A stretch of DNA of 64,000 nt from Channallabes apus (GCA_030522415.1 CM060115.1:17216691-17280690); one strand, 5' to 3'. Counted from the first letter of the stretch, positions 53,400 through 63,497 are shown. The notes: generated from the letters alone by a model not told the origin. Numbers and translations are program-made.

Positions 53400-54440
53400 G
53401 GCTCTCATGAAGGCCGTCCCAGGAGGGCGAGACCAAAACCTACCTCTGCCGCAGTTCATTTAGAGTTATCAGCCTGAAAAATGACCAATTAACAGCACCT
53501 CAGATTAGAGGCGTTATGAAGTCTTTACAGAGCCTAAGTAGCAGACACATCACAATCAGTGGCGGCTGCTAGCTTTTGAAATAGGGGAAGCTAGCTGGCT
53601 AGTTTCCCTTTCAACGAGCTACTTTAATTATATGAACGAACTAACTTTACAATGCTGAAACAAGGAGCAAAGTTAAGAGCGCTATAGTGGTTTTTTTTAT
53701 TATTATTATTTAAAGAATGATTTGTACAAACAAAAATGGTTTATATCACCAGCAAACAATACAGAGTGCAGCAGTTCTTCGTAACAGTTCATTTGCAAAT
53801 CCGCATGGGCCTGAACTCTGAAGCGCTCTCTGAAGCGCTGATGTATACTTAAGACATGCTGTCAATCAAAAAAGGGGTTCCGCCCTTTAAACATCTCCTC
53901 CAATCATCATGCAGCAGCCCAGCGTCCTGTCCCGCCCACTGCTCCATTCACCCCCAGAGAAGCTGAGCTTCCCTGGAAGTGACGATTATGGTGCATTTAT
54001 CCAATTACCGTCCAGCTTTTCTGCAGTGACAAAAGCTCCTCTGTGCTGCCCGTAGAGCTCCAGTGAAACTGGGTTTCAGGAGGGTTTAACGCGCTGTGCT
54101 GCACAGAAATGTATGACAAGAAAATTGCGTCAAACAATCTACAATAAATACCTGATTCTGAACGAGCTAGTCATGAAGTTGAGCGCGTTCTAGAGCACTT
54201 TTATTAAAACTAATATAAATACGACAGTGCATATATGAGCATTTATTTTCTGACATAGTAGAGGAAGCAGAGCTTCCCTTGTAGTCTTAGAGCAGCTGCC
54301 ACTAATCTCAATATCAACATTGCAAAGGAGATTAATGCATTTTTTGGACGCCTTCAGCATTCCTTTACAATGTAGAAAGAAATAAAAATCAGGAACGATC
54401 ATGGAGTTAGAAAGTGACCCCAAACTTTTGAACGGTAGTG
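53400..54440. repeat. Tc1-type dispersed repeat split by a hAT element
   Basis: Bases 53400-53556 and 54305-54440 are the two halves of the repeat found intact at 27870-28180. The second half ends CCCCAAACTTTTGAACGGTA. They are separated by the hAT element at 53557-54304. Confidence 0.7.
53557..54304. mobile_element. 748-bp non-autonomous hAT element
   Basis: Ends CAGTGGCGGCTGCT at 53557 and, inverted, (C/T)AGTGGCAGCTGCT ending at 54304. The flanks ATCACAAT and ATCTCAAT are an 8-bp target duplication with one mismatch. The uninterrupted site is visible at about 28050. It contains inverted GGGAAGC/GCTTCCC motifs and no coding. The 3' part also survives at 3105-3412. Confidence 0.8.
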
Positions 54441-54775
54441 TATATTGATGGATGTATTTAAACATACGTACAGTATATGTATACATGTGTGAGGGCGAGC
54501 TCTTCTGCTGGGGTATAGGGACAGGGTGCCGGAGTTATTGACTAAAATGCCCCCCTTCCATGGATTGCCCCCCCAAAACATAATCGCTATCAAATATTAT
54601 ATTAGAACATAAAGTCAATGGTTTATTATTATCAAATATGATATTACTATTATAAGAAACCCTAGGCACAAGACAGCCGTCAAGACCATTAACACAAATT
54701 CTTGTATAATGTTGATTTTGTGACAAATTTATTTTTCAGGGGTATGTCATGAATATGCAAATAAATATTTATATA

Positions 54776-56395
54776 CAGTGGTGTGAAAAACTATTTGCCC
54801 CCTTCCTGATTTCTTATTCTTTTGCATGTTTGTCACACTTAAATGTTTCTGCTCATCAAAAACCGTTAACTATTAGTCAAAGATAACATAATTGAACACA
54901 AAATGCAGTTTTTAAATGAAGGTTTACGTTATTAAGGGAGAAAAAAAACTCCAAATCTACATGGCCCTGTGTGAAAAAGTGATTGCCCCCCTTGTTAAAA
55001 ATTAACTTAACTGTGGTTTATCACACCTGAGTTCAATTTCTGTAGTCACCCCCAGGCCTGATTACTGCCACACCTGTTTCAATCAAGAAATCACTTAAAT
55101 AGGAGCTACCTGACACAGAGAAGTAGACCAAAAGCACCTCAAAAGCTAGACATCATGCCAAGATCCAAAGAAATTCAGGAACAAATGAGAACAAAAGTAA
55201 TTGAGATCTATCAGTCTGGTAAAGGTTATAAAGCCATTTCTAAAGCTTTGGGACTCCAGTGAACCACAGTGAGAGCCATTATCCACAAATGGCAAAAACA
55301 TGGAACAGTGGTGAACCTTCCCAGGAGTGGCCGGCCGACCGAAATTACCCCAAGAGCGCAGAGACGACTCATCCGAGAGGCCACAAAAGACCCCAGGACA
55401 ACATCTAAAGAACTGCAGGCCTCACTTGCCTCAATTAAGGTCAGTGTTCACGACTCCACCATAAGAAAGAGACTGGGCAAAAACGGCCTGCATGGCAGAT
55501 TTCCAAGGCGCAAACAACTTTTAAGCAAAAAGAACATTAAGGCTCGTCTCAATTTTGCTAAAAAACATCTCAATGATTGCCAAGACTTTTGAGAAAATAC
55601 ATTGTGGACCGACGAGACGAAAGTTGAACTTTTTGGAAGGTGCGTGTCCCGTTACATCTGGCGTAAAAGTAACATAGCATTTCAGAAAAAGAACATCATA
55701 CCAACAGTAAAATATGGTGGTGGTAGTGTGATGGTCTGGGGTTGTTTTGCTGCTTCAGGACCTGGAAGGCTTGCTGTGATAGATGGAACCATGAATTCTA
55801 CTGTCTACCAAAAAATCCTGAAGGAGAATGTCCGGCCATCTGTTCATCAACTCAAGCTGAAGCGATCTTGGGTGCTGCAGCAGGACAATGACCCAAAACA
55901 CACCAGCAAATCCACCTCTGAATGGCTGAAGAAAAACTAAATGAAGACTTTGGAGTGGCCTAGTCAAAGTCCTGACCTGAATCCTATTGAGATGTTGTGG
56001 CATGACCTTAAAAAGGCGGTTCATGCTAGAAAACCCTCAAATAAAGCTGAATTACAACAATTCTGCAAAGATGAGTGGGCCAAAATTCCTCCAGAGCGCT
56101 GTAAAAGACTCGTTGCAAGTTATCGCAAACGCTTGATTGCAGTTATTGCTGTTAAGGGTGGCCCAACTAGTTATTAGGTTCAGGGGGCAATTACTTTTTC
56201 ACACAGGGCCATGTAGGTTTGGATTTTTTTTCTCCCTAAATAATAAAACCCCTCATTTAAAAACTGCATTTTGTGTTTACTTGTGTTATCTTTGACTAAT
56301 AGTTAAATGTGTTTGATGATCAGAAACATTTTGTGTGACAAACATGCAAAAGAATAAGAAATCAGGAGGGGGGCAAATAGTTTTTCACACCACGG
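54776..56395 (+). mobile_element. Tc1-like DNA transposon, copy 2, with empty site in left block
   Basis: Begins CAGTGGTGTGAAAAACTATT and ends GTTTTTCACACCACGG, flanked by TA on each side (TTTATA before, TATAAT after). The left block carries the unoccupied site at about 3884, so this insertion postdates the block duplication. The copy is nearly identical to 38709-40322. Confidence 0.92.
55155..56174 (+). pseudogene. Tc1-like transposase with three in-frame stops (copy 2)
   Basis: Starts MPRSKEIQEQMRTKVIEIYQ at 55155. Compared with copy 1 it has TGA after GLQ at 55259-55261, TGA after CQDF at 55590-55592, and the shared TAA at 55938-55940 before MKTLEWPSQSPDLNPIEML. The DDE residues themselves are present: WTDETKVELF, LQQDNDPKHTS and SPDLNPIEM. 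Unlike copy 1, the C-terminal CKRLVASYRKRLIAVI segment is intact, ending GGPTSY. Confidence 0.9.
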
Positions 56396-56517
56396 TATAA
56401 TAAAACATAAATATTTTTTATAATGAAAAATTGGACAAAAGTTTTATTATAAAATACACAATATAAAAGTATACATGTTGTATTTGAAAAAAATATAAAT
56501 ATATTCTATATGTTATA

Positions 56518-56694
56518 GGGGTAGCTCAGTGGTTAAGGCATTGGACTACGGATCGGAAGATCCCAGGTTCAAACCCCACAACCACCAAGTTGCCACTGTT
56601 GGGCCCTTGAGCAAGGCCCTTAAACCTCAATTGCTCAGCTGTGTAATGAGCTAAAAATGTTGATGTGGATAAGAGCGTCTGCTAAATGTCAATG
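56518..56694 (+). mobile_element. tRNA-derived SINE (right copy)
   Basis: Counterpart of 4000-4167 with the same A box, B box and GATAAGAGCGTCTGCTAAAT tail, differing at a few positions (for example GATCGGAAGATCCC here against GTTGGGAAGATCCC on the left). Confidence 0.8.
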
Positions 56695-56782
56695 TATTTT
56701 TCATATACAACATTTATTTTCATATTGCTTATTTTATTTTAGTGTCTGATATAATTTGTAAACCATTAACCTATGAATTTAT

Positions 56783-57200
56783 GTTCTAATATAATATTTG
56801 ATAGTAATTATGTAGGGGGGCAATACATGGCAGGGGGGCATTTCAGCGCAAAACATGTGTTACAAAAAAAAATTGAGCTTGCTCTTTTGCCTTTTCGTCA
56901 ACCAATCGAAGGGGTTGTGATCAGTGTTTCTACAGTTGATGCATATCGCTTTTTAAAACCAACGCACGAATGCGCAATAATCCTAGACAACTCAGTACAG
57001 CTATACTAATCATCAACAACAGGTGGCTCGAAGAACCAACTTAGCCAGATCATAATTAGCCCCATGATCTCATCTTACTGTAGATGTGTCAATTCATCTC
57101 GGATGTGTCGAGCGACGTATGAAGAACGGACCCCAGGGCAGGAGCTTAAACAGACTAGGACCAAAACAGACTAGGCATAAACAGACTAGGTACACAACAG
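56783..57200. other. Right duplicon end and unassigned flank
   Basis: Bases 56783-56850 match 6940-7009 of the left block (TAATTATGTAGGGGGGCAAT). Homology stops where DIRS A begins on the left. A 78-codon open frame to 57009 has no recognisable domain. From 57145 the motif AACAGACTAGG recurs. Confidence 0.5.
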
Positions 57201-57201
57201 A

Positions 57202-58688
57202 CACCGCGTTCCAAATTATTATGCAAATTGGATGTATGTGTCAAACATTAAATGTTTAGTTTTTAAATTAAACTCATGGATGGTGTTGTGTCTCAGAGCT
57301 CTTTGTATCATTGAAATGAATCTCAGACACGTGTGATAATTAGTTTGCCAGATGAGGCCAATTATAAAGGAAAAATACTGAAGAAGGTTGTTCCACATTA
57401 TTAAGCAGGCCGCAGGTTTCAATCAATATGGGAAAGAAAAAGGATCTCTGCTGCCGAAAGCATCAAATTGGACAAGGTATAAAAACAATTAGATATTTCA
57501 TGAAATATCATCGTACTGTGGAGACATTTGTGGCTGATTCAGAGCACAGACAGGTTCGTGCAGATAAAGGCAGAATGAAGAAGGTTTCTGCAGGACAAAT
57601 TCGTCAGATTAAGAGAGCAGCTGCTGAAATGCCATTACAAAGCAGCAAACAGGTGTTTGAAGCTGCTGGTGCCTCTGGAGTCCCGCAAACCTCAAGGTGT
57701 TGGATCCTTTAAAGGCTTGCAGTTGTGCATAAACCTACTATTCAGCCCCTAATCAATGCTCACAAGCAGAAACGGTTGCAGTGGGTCCAGGCATACATGA
57801 AGACAAGTTTTTAAACTTGTCTTGTTTACTGATGAGTGTCGTGCAACCCTGCATGGTCCAGATGAATGGAGTAGTGCATGGTTGGTGGGTACAAGGCTGC
57901 GACATCAACATGGAGGTGCCGGAGTCATGTTTTGGGCCAGAATCATGGCGAGAGAGCTGTTAGGCCGCTTTAGGGTCCCTGAAGGTGTGAAAATGACCTC
58001 TGCAAAGTATATTGACTGACCACTTTCTTCCATGGTACAAAAAGAAGAACCGTGGCTTCCGTAACAAAATCATCTTCATGCACGACAATGTACCATCTCA
58101 TGCTGCAAAGAATACCTCTGTGTCATTGGCTGCTATGGGCATAAAAGATGAGAAACTCACGGTGTGGCCACCATCCTCCCCTGACCTCAACCCCATTGAG
58201 AACCTATGAGGGTGCGAGGCAGTTTGATTCAAAACAGCAGCTCTGGGAGGCTATTCTGACATCCCGCCAAAGAAATTCAAGCAGAAACTGTCCAAAAACT
58301 CACAAGTTCAATGGATATAAGAATTGTTGAGGTGATATCATAGAAGGTCTCTTATGTTTAAATGTAACATGTAGCCCTGTTAGGATGTTTTTGATTGAAA
58401 TAGTTTTTGATTTCAGTAAATATGACCTCCTAAAGCTGCAAATTCAACAAAAGCCTATTTTCAGTTCTTTACAACTTTTAACTCTGTTGTGCATAATAAT
58501 TTGGAACAGTGCATTTTCAGTTTTTTATTTTTAAAATAAACATTGTTATCATTAGGAGGATTGTTCAATAAAATTCAAATTATACCCTAAAAGTTGATGA
58601 CTAGAAAATTATACTGACTGTCATTTGCATTTACTAATTATGAAAATCAGAGAAAGATATCATTAGCGTAATAATTTGGAACGCAGTG
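57202..58688 (+). mobile_element. Second-type Tc1-like transposon, decayed
   Basis: Inverted ends CACCGCGTTCCAAATTATTA at 57202 and, inverted, CACTGCGTTCCAAATTATTA ending at 58688. It is a different family from copies 1 and 2. It encloses one broken transposase gene on the plus strand. The flanking DNA on both sides contains CAGACTAGG repeats, so the insertion split an older minisatellite-like stretch. Confidence 0.85.
57428..58320 (+). pseudogene. Tc1/mariner-superfamily transposase, multiple stops and shifts
   Basis: Starts MGKKKDLCCRKHQIGQGIKT, with a helix-turn-helix N-terminal region to about 57712 (VSAGQIRQIKRAAAEMPLQS). Frame changes follow. The catalytic pieces are LFTDECRATLHGPDEWS (first Asp, 57820), GGAGVMFWARIM and KIIFMHDNVPSHAAKNTS (second Asp, 58070). 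SSPDLNPIENL holds the third acidic residue near 58200, after which TGA replaces the usual Trp codon. A terminal KTHKFNGYKNC segment follows. It is not functional. Confidence 0.85.
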
Positions 58689-59339
58689 TTGGTACAAAGC
58701 AGACTAGGAACTAAACAGGTTAGTAGCTAAACAGATTAAGAACTAAAACTAGGAGACTAAACAGACTGCAACAGTAATTAAACAGGGGAGACAGACTAAG
58801 AGACAAACTAATTTCAAATTTAATAAAAAAAACTGTTCAAACTAAACAACACAAATGCAAACTTACCAAAACATAGCTCCACAAAACAAATGGCAACTTA
58901 ACACAACCAATGCAAGACAGCTAGTAATAAAACAAACGGCTACTTATAAGAAAACTAAAGAGCTGCCTAGGGTCAGGTGAGCGCTCCCATCACCTGACCG
59001 AGGGGCATCCCGGGAAACTGTGTCCAAAACCATAAAACAACATAAAACTACACAAAACACAGAGTCTTCGGGAGAACAGCGCCCTCTAGGGGTGATCCCT
59101 GACAAGGAGTCTCTGTTAGTTCAGAAAATACTGAATAAATGATTATCATCTTTTGCTTGGTGAAAGATTCATTCAATAATAATTAATTCAATAATAGTTA
59201 ATCGTGAATTATCTATTATTGAATGAATTATGGGATTTGGAGAGGGTCCTTCAGGAGAAATTCAGGCAGTGCTAAATGAAAAGTCCTTCAAACATTAAAC
59301 AAGAAAAGCTGGAATTAAAGTCTGAAACATCAGGGGCCT
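58689..59339. other. Unassigned stretch with CAGACTAGG-type repeats
   Basis: The motif (A)AACAGACTAGG recurs at 58695-58800, as it does before the Tc1-like element (57145-57195). The rest is A-rich. A CTCF-like site, GCGCCCTCTAGGGG, lies at 59079-59092. No coding was recognised. The block may be part of an unrecognised retroelement. Confidence 0.4.
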
Positions 59340-59534
59340 CATGTACAAAGACTTGCGTTGAATTCATACTGAAACATTGCGTACAGACAAAGCTGTAAAT
59401 GTGCTTACGCACTAAAAAAATCTGATGTATGAAACATTGCGTACGCGGAATCCCACGCAGATTCTCTTTGTACATCCGAATTAACGCGTGAAATTGAGCG
59501 CACGAGCACAAAACCCCTCCCTGCCTCCTCCCCT

Positions 59535-59542
59535 GTATAAAT
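59535..59542 (+). promoter_or_regulatory. TATA box upstream of the Myb-like gene
   Basis: TATAAATA about 45 bp upstream of the Myb-like ATG at 59584, in a GC-richer context (CCTCCCCTGTATAAATATGG). This is a plausible element promoter; there is no functional evidence. Confidence 0.45.
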
Positions 59543-59583
59543 ATGGTAATGACTCCGCTTTGGCAAAACCAAACGAAAAAGCA

Positions 59584-59694
59584 ATGGCAAAAGCAAGCAA
59601 GAAGAGAAACTTCACAGAATGTGAATTGGAGGTGCTCCTATCGGAGGTAGACCGGAGAAGAACTGTTATTTGCAAGTTTGTTCTCCGGAATTAA
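59584..59694 (+). pseudogene. Harbinger Myb/SANT-like protein, truncated
   Basis: Reads MAKASKKRNFTECELEVLLS followed by EVDRRRTVICKFVLRN and a stop. The KKRNFTECELEVLLSEV helix is the first helix of the Myb/SANT-like DNA-binding protein encoded by animal Harbinger elements, which helps carry the transposase to the nucleus and the ends (family knowledge). Full-length relatives are about 200-300 residues, so it is severely truncated. An upstream in-frame ATG at 59488 overlaps the TATA region and is less likely. Confidence 0.65.
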
Positions 59695-59730
59695 TAACAA
59701 CAAAAAATTTAGCTGGAATAATATCTTTAA

Positions 59731-60109
59731 AGTAGCAGCGCGGTGGTGTAGTGGTTAGCACTGTCGCCTTGCACCTCCAGGGTCTGGGTTCGATTCCCGG
59801 CCAGGCTCGATTCCCGTCTCTGTGTGCATGGAGTTTGCATGTTCTCCCCGTGCTTGGTGGGTTTCCTCCGGGTACTCCGGTTTCCTCCCACAGTCCAAAG
59901 ATATGCAGGTTAGGCTAATTGGCGCTCCTAAATTGCCCATAGTGTGTGATTGGGTGTGTGAGTGTGTGTATGTGTGTGTGTGCGCCCTGCGATGGATTGG
60001 CACCCTGTCCAGGGTGTACCCCGCCTAGTGCCCGAAGTCTCCTGGGATAGGCTCCAGGTCCCCCGCGACCCTGAACACAGGATTAAGCGGTATAGAAAAT
60101 GAATGAATG
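59731..60109 (+). mobile_element. tRNA-derived SINE with 11-bp target duplication
   Basis: A box-like GGTGTAGTGGTTAGCACTG and B box GGTTCGATTCCC lie near 59745-59800. A long conserved body contains GAGTTTGCATGTTCTCCCCG, GGCACCCTGTCCAGGGTGTA and CTGGGATAGGCTCCAGGTCC. The tail is (AATG)n. The flanks AATATCTTTAA and AATATCTTTTA form an 11-bp duplication with one mismatch. It inserted inside the Harbinger element. It differs from the SINE at 4000-4167. Confidence 0.88.
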
Positions 60110-60302
60110 AATATCTTTTAATACATCACTCACCAAGAAGCCACCCATCGCGCACCCTGCCACCTTGGAGCCTCATCCCAGCCTTGCTGTTTGTGAGGAT
60201 GAATGAATCATGGGTTGACCCAGGCCACCTTGCCACAATATTTGCAATAGTTGGGCGTGCTGCAGCCTGTGAAATCTAATACCGTATTATGTAGTGTCCC
60301 TT

Positions 60303-60458
60303 TTTAGGCGGATTTTTCCGCTAACGCAGATCATTTTATCAACTTGTTCTAAATTAATTTTGAGAGTATATCAACATTTCAAATTGTTTATTTGAGGGGG
60401 CAAGACATTTATTTGAGGGGGTGCTGCCCCCTCTTGCCCCCTGTTGAACCGGCCCTGT
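60303..60458 (-). repeat. hAT-type repeat inserted in the Harbinger transposase
   Basis: On the minus strand it starts CAGGGCCGGTTCAACAGGGG followed by GCAAGAGGGGGCAGCACCCC, and ends in the GCGGAAAAATCCGCC block shared with 18297-18420. It truncates the transposase frame and replaces its C-terminus with unrelated residues. Confidence 0.65.
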
Positions 60459-61006
60459 TTGAGCCTCACATATTACTTGCACATTTATTGAATGGAAATG
60501 TTTACGATTCACGTATGCAAATTCGTCTTCAGATGGCACCTTTATAGCAATGTGCGTGCAGTCGATGGCTCCGATTACATTAGGAAAACCGGCAATCGCT
60601 GCAAATTGCGCGTTAATGCTTGGCTGGTCAACTGCATGGTATGGAAACCTTATATACCTGCAAGACATGCGGGTGATTCCGTCCCGTACAGCTGGCATTG
60701 CACGGCTCAAAGACGACTGGCTTAACCCTGAGTGGTCTGCCAGTTCCCTTTGGGAAGAACCAGTTGCTAGGAATCCAAGCGGTGTCACCTGTAAGGGAAC
60801 GGGTAAATCGCTGTCTCTCTTACCAAATTTGGACCCAACTCAGCACAGAGCTCCAAGAGGATAGCTCTTGGAAATCTGAAACGGCTAATAAGCCAGTCAT
60901 CATCATGGGCCAGAAAACACTGCGATCCCTAAAAACGTGTTCCCTTCGGATTCGGCCATTAACAATGTCCTCTAATAAGGCCAACACTGCCATTGCCATA
61001 GACTAA
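60459..61006 (-). pseudogene. PIF/Harbinger transposase, N-terminal half
   Basis: On the minus strand: MAVLALLEDIVNGRIRREHV, then after a one-base shift DDDWLISRFRFPRAILLELC and TPLGFLATGSSQRELADHSG. LSQSSLSRAMPAV follows, then FPNVIGAIDCTHIAIKVPSE, which holds the first catalytic Asp, and FAYVNRKHFHSINVQVICEA. The sequence ends where a hAT-type repeat intervenes, so the remaining DDE residues are missing. The GAIDCTHIAIK and R-FHSINVQ motifs identify the family (HARBI1-like) with confidence. Confidence 0.85.
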
Positions 61007-61300
61007 GGGTTGTATACATTTGCAAATGCTTTTATATGTTCCAAATCACATAATTGGTAGAAAAATATTGTGTCAATTAACCCATTTTATCAATTATAAA
61101 TGAATAGCAATGTTTTTCACGTGTTGTTGCGATACTTTGTAGTGTGCAATTTAACTAGGAGTCGCCAATGGAAATAAAACAAACACACACAAGAAATACA
61201 CGTACGCCAGACATGAAGTTGGCGTGGAAGAACGCACATTCTCATGTTAATTTCACTGTTAGTAAATCCCACCGTGAGCGTGAAGACTCCTAGTGCAGTT

Positions 61301-61387
61301 TGACTTTGTGCGAGGTCACAGTTGTAAATAAGAAACCTGTTCTTAATCTGTCTTGCCTGGTTAAATAAAGGTAAATAAAAATAAAAA
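61301..61387 (+). repeat. Retroelement-type 3' tail fragment
   Basis: Contains TCTTGCCTGGTTAAATAAAG followed by a TAAA-rich tail, a 3' end common to a dispersed repeat in many teleost genomes (recollection). It directly precedes the UGT relic. No coding. Confidence 0.45.
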
Positions 61388-61560
61388 AATTCTCTTTCTT
61401 TGCAGTGCCTTAAACAGAAGCTTGTCGCTCAGACCAAAAATTTGAACTGAGTATTAAAGCTAAAATATCTACATCATAATAGGCGTACCAGGGCATCTTA
61501 TACAACTCTGTATGGAGATGAGCTGCACCTTTATGCCTTATGACAAATTCCAGCCACAAA
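61388..61560 (-). pseudogene. UGT5-type 3' end relic
   Basis: Clearly homologous to 42186-42375, the C-terminal coding part of the UGT gene, on the same strand. On the minus strand it encodes residues equivalent to IRHKGAAHLHTELYKMPWYA and then YYDVDI, the start of the membrane anchor. The transmembrane portion has a deletion. Nothing of the catalytic domains remains. The sequence immediately beyond (61562-61600) resembles the L2-derived DNA upstream of the intact gene (44086-44130), so the body may have been lost by deletion between the two ends. Confidence 0.8.
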
Positions 61561-61607
61561 TTCTATCCTAATGCCCTACTTCTGTTTAGAGTTTTTGGAG
61601 ACACTAA

Positions 61608-62204
61608 TGCCTCTTTTCCACTGCATAGTACGGCACGACACGGTTCAGTTCAACTCACTTCGGTTCGGCGCAGTTTGGCTCGGTTTGTGCTTCCACTGCA
61701 GTGTAGTAACGCTTTAGAGTGGGCGGGATTGTTCACGTGTCGTTATAGTTGCGGCGCGTGACGTCATCGTAAACGCGCCACAAGCAAACACACAACAATG
61801 GAGCATATCGACGGCATGGTGTTCTTCATTCTCGGCATGTGGATGTTTTTAACAGCGAGACGAAGGAGTTTGTTTCAAAAGAGGCTGATGGCAGCCAAAG
61901 AAAAATTTTGGTTAATACAAAAAGGTGCGTGTGATCCTTCTCTGGCTGTTTCTAAATATAGCGGTTCTGTTGTGTCTCGTGTCGCAAGTTCGGTGACGCA
62001 GTAATGACGATTTTCTCTGGCTAATCAGTGACCAGCAGAGTTTACACGTCACGTTTTGGTAACGGTTCGGCGCGCTTGGAACCTCGGCTGAGGTGGTACT
62101 AAAAAAAGGACAAGGTACCAGGTACTGTTCCCAGTGGAAAACCCCCCAAAAGTGAGTTGAACTGAACCGTGTTGTGCCGTACTATGCAGTGGAAAAGCGC
62201 CATT
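61608..62204. mobile_element. 600-bp element with long inverted ends
   Basis: The left arm TTTTCCACTGCATAGTACGG continues CACGACACGGTTCAGTTCAA. The right arm is its reverse complement ending near 62204, with about 50 bp of high inverted similarity. A CpG-rich interior (GCGCGTGACGTCATCGTAAA near 61755) precedes a short open frame at 61798-62004 starting MEHIDGMVFFILGMWMFLTA. That frame could be the start of a former transposon gene. Flanks TAA and TTA would suit a 3-bp duplication, but the family was not established. Confidence 0.6.
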
Positions 62205-62479
62205 ACTGTCGCTGAGGATGTTCCATTGGTTTGGTTATAGGTACTGTATGTGTGATAAGTGAGAATGGTTCCACTTTGAAAACATCAAATGCTCTGGACT
62301 GCACAGTGTTAACTGTGATGGCATGTGATTGCAATCAAACCAATAGTTTTAAGGCTAAAATTGTTTTGTAAACAAGTCTCTATATGTGACCAGTGTGTAA
62401 CCTTTGGTAACAAAAAAAAAATGCACATTTGACCATGTTGCAGTTATAGAAGGGATTTATTTATGGTCATACTATCTGG
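62205..62479. other. Gene-free stretch
   Basis: No gene or element recognised. Confidence 0.45.
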
Positions 62480-62665
62480 TACCACCCAAATGGGGAAGGG
62501 ATCCCTTGTGAGTTTGGTTCCTCTGAAGATTTCTTCCCCTCACCACTGCCACATCTGGATAAAGCTATAAATCTTTTGATATTTTTATTCATAATGTTTA
62601 TTTCTCTAAAGCTGCATTACAATAAGTCTATTCAATTAACCTGAATTGAATTTGACTGAAAAAAT
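62480..62665 (+). repeat. Old L2 3' UTR remnant
   Basis: Degenerate match to the L2 3' UTR: AAGGGATCCCTTGTGAGTTT, GGTTCCTCTGAAGATTTCTT, and a tail TTAACCTGAATTGAATTTGA. It is more diverged than the other L2 tails in the window, so probably older. Confidence 0.6.
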
Positions 62666-62944
62666 ATAATCATGTGATATTTACATGCTTATTGTGTTTC
62701 TACTTGTATGAAGGGCTAATTTAGGTACTTATGTAAGACATCATTTGAAAACTGCTAGGAACACCACCAGAACAGCAAAGGATCCTGATGCTTGCCCTCC
62801 TTCTACCCTAAGAGATGGTGGGAACAGTCGAGCAGGGCTAGAGGATCAGAGGTAGTGTGGTGCACTGCAGGGTGTGGTGAATGATTTGAGGGAATGGGTG
62901 GGGTTGGCGTTGTAGACCGGCATTAGTGCTTTAATTGTGATTAC

Positions 62945-63497
62945 TATACACTAACTGGGAAGAGTATTCACTCCCCCATTAAAATAATTGAATTCAGGTG
63001 TTCCAATCACGTCCATGGTTACAGGTGTATAAAATCAAGAACCTAGGCATGCAGAGCACTTCTGCAAATATTTGTGAAGGAATGGGTCGCTCTCAGGAGG
63101 TCAGTGAATTCCAGCGTGGTACTGTGATAGGACGACCCCTGTGCAATACGTCCAGTTGTGAAATTTCCTAGCTACAGTACAGACCTCCAAACTTCATGTG
63201 GCCTTCAGAATATCTCAAGAACAGTGTGTAGAAAGCTTCATGGAATGGGTTTCCATGGCCGAGCAGCTGCTTCCAAGCCCTAAATTACGAAGTGCAATCC
63301 ACAGCATCGGATGCAGTGGTGTAAAGATTATCAGAGGTACTGACTATAGAGCAGTGGAGTGTCCTCACAAATATGCCTATGAAAAAAAAGTGAAACATTT
63401 ACAGAGCACACACCTAAACCTTGTGGAAAGCCTTCCCAGAAGAGTTGAAGCTGTTATAGCTGAAAAAAGGGTGGAGTTTAAAAATACATTTGTTTAG
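62945..63497 (+). pseudogene. Third-type Tc1-like transposase relic with internal deletion
   Basis: An N-terminal piece starts MGRSQEVSEFQRGTVIG at 63082, with a family-typical leader (CCATGGTTACAGGTGTATAA) upstream. After heavy decay, the C-terminal piece HLNLVESLPRRVEAVIAEK occurs near 63410-63470. Between them GFPWPSSCFQA-type and AVEC remnants show that the DDE core has been deleted. Several stops are present. It is a different Tc1 family from the other three copies. Confidence 0.75.

Larger units (their letters stand above)
59340..61300. mobile_element. PIF/Harbinger DNA transposon, decayed, with Myb-like and transposase genes
   Basis: Begins near GGGGCCTCATGTACAAAGAC. It contains a Myb-like gene on the plus strand (59584-59694, truncated) and a Harbinger transposase on the minus strand (about 60459-61006). 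That convergent two-gene layout is characteristic of animal PIF/Harbinger elements. The right terminal repeat is not clearly preserved (degenerate CGCACATTCTCATGTTAATT near 61235). Later insertions are a SINE (59731-60109) and a hAT-type repeat (60303-60458). Confidence 0.75.
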
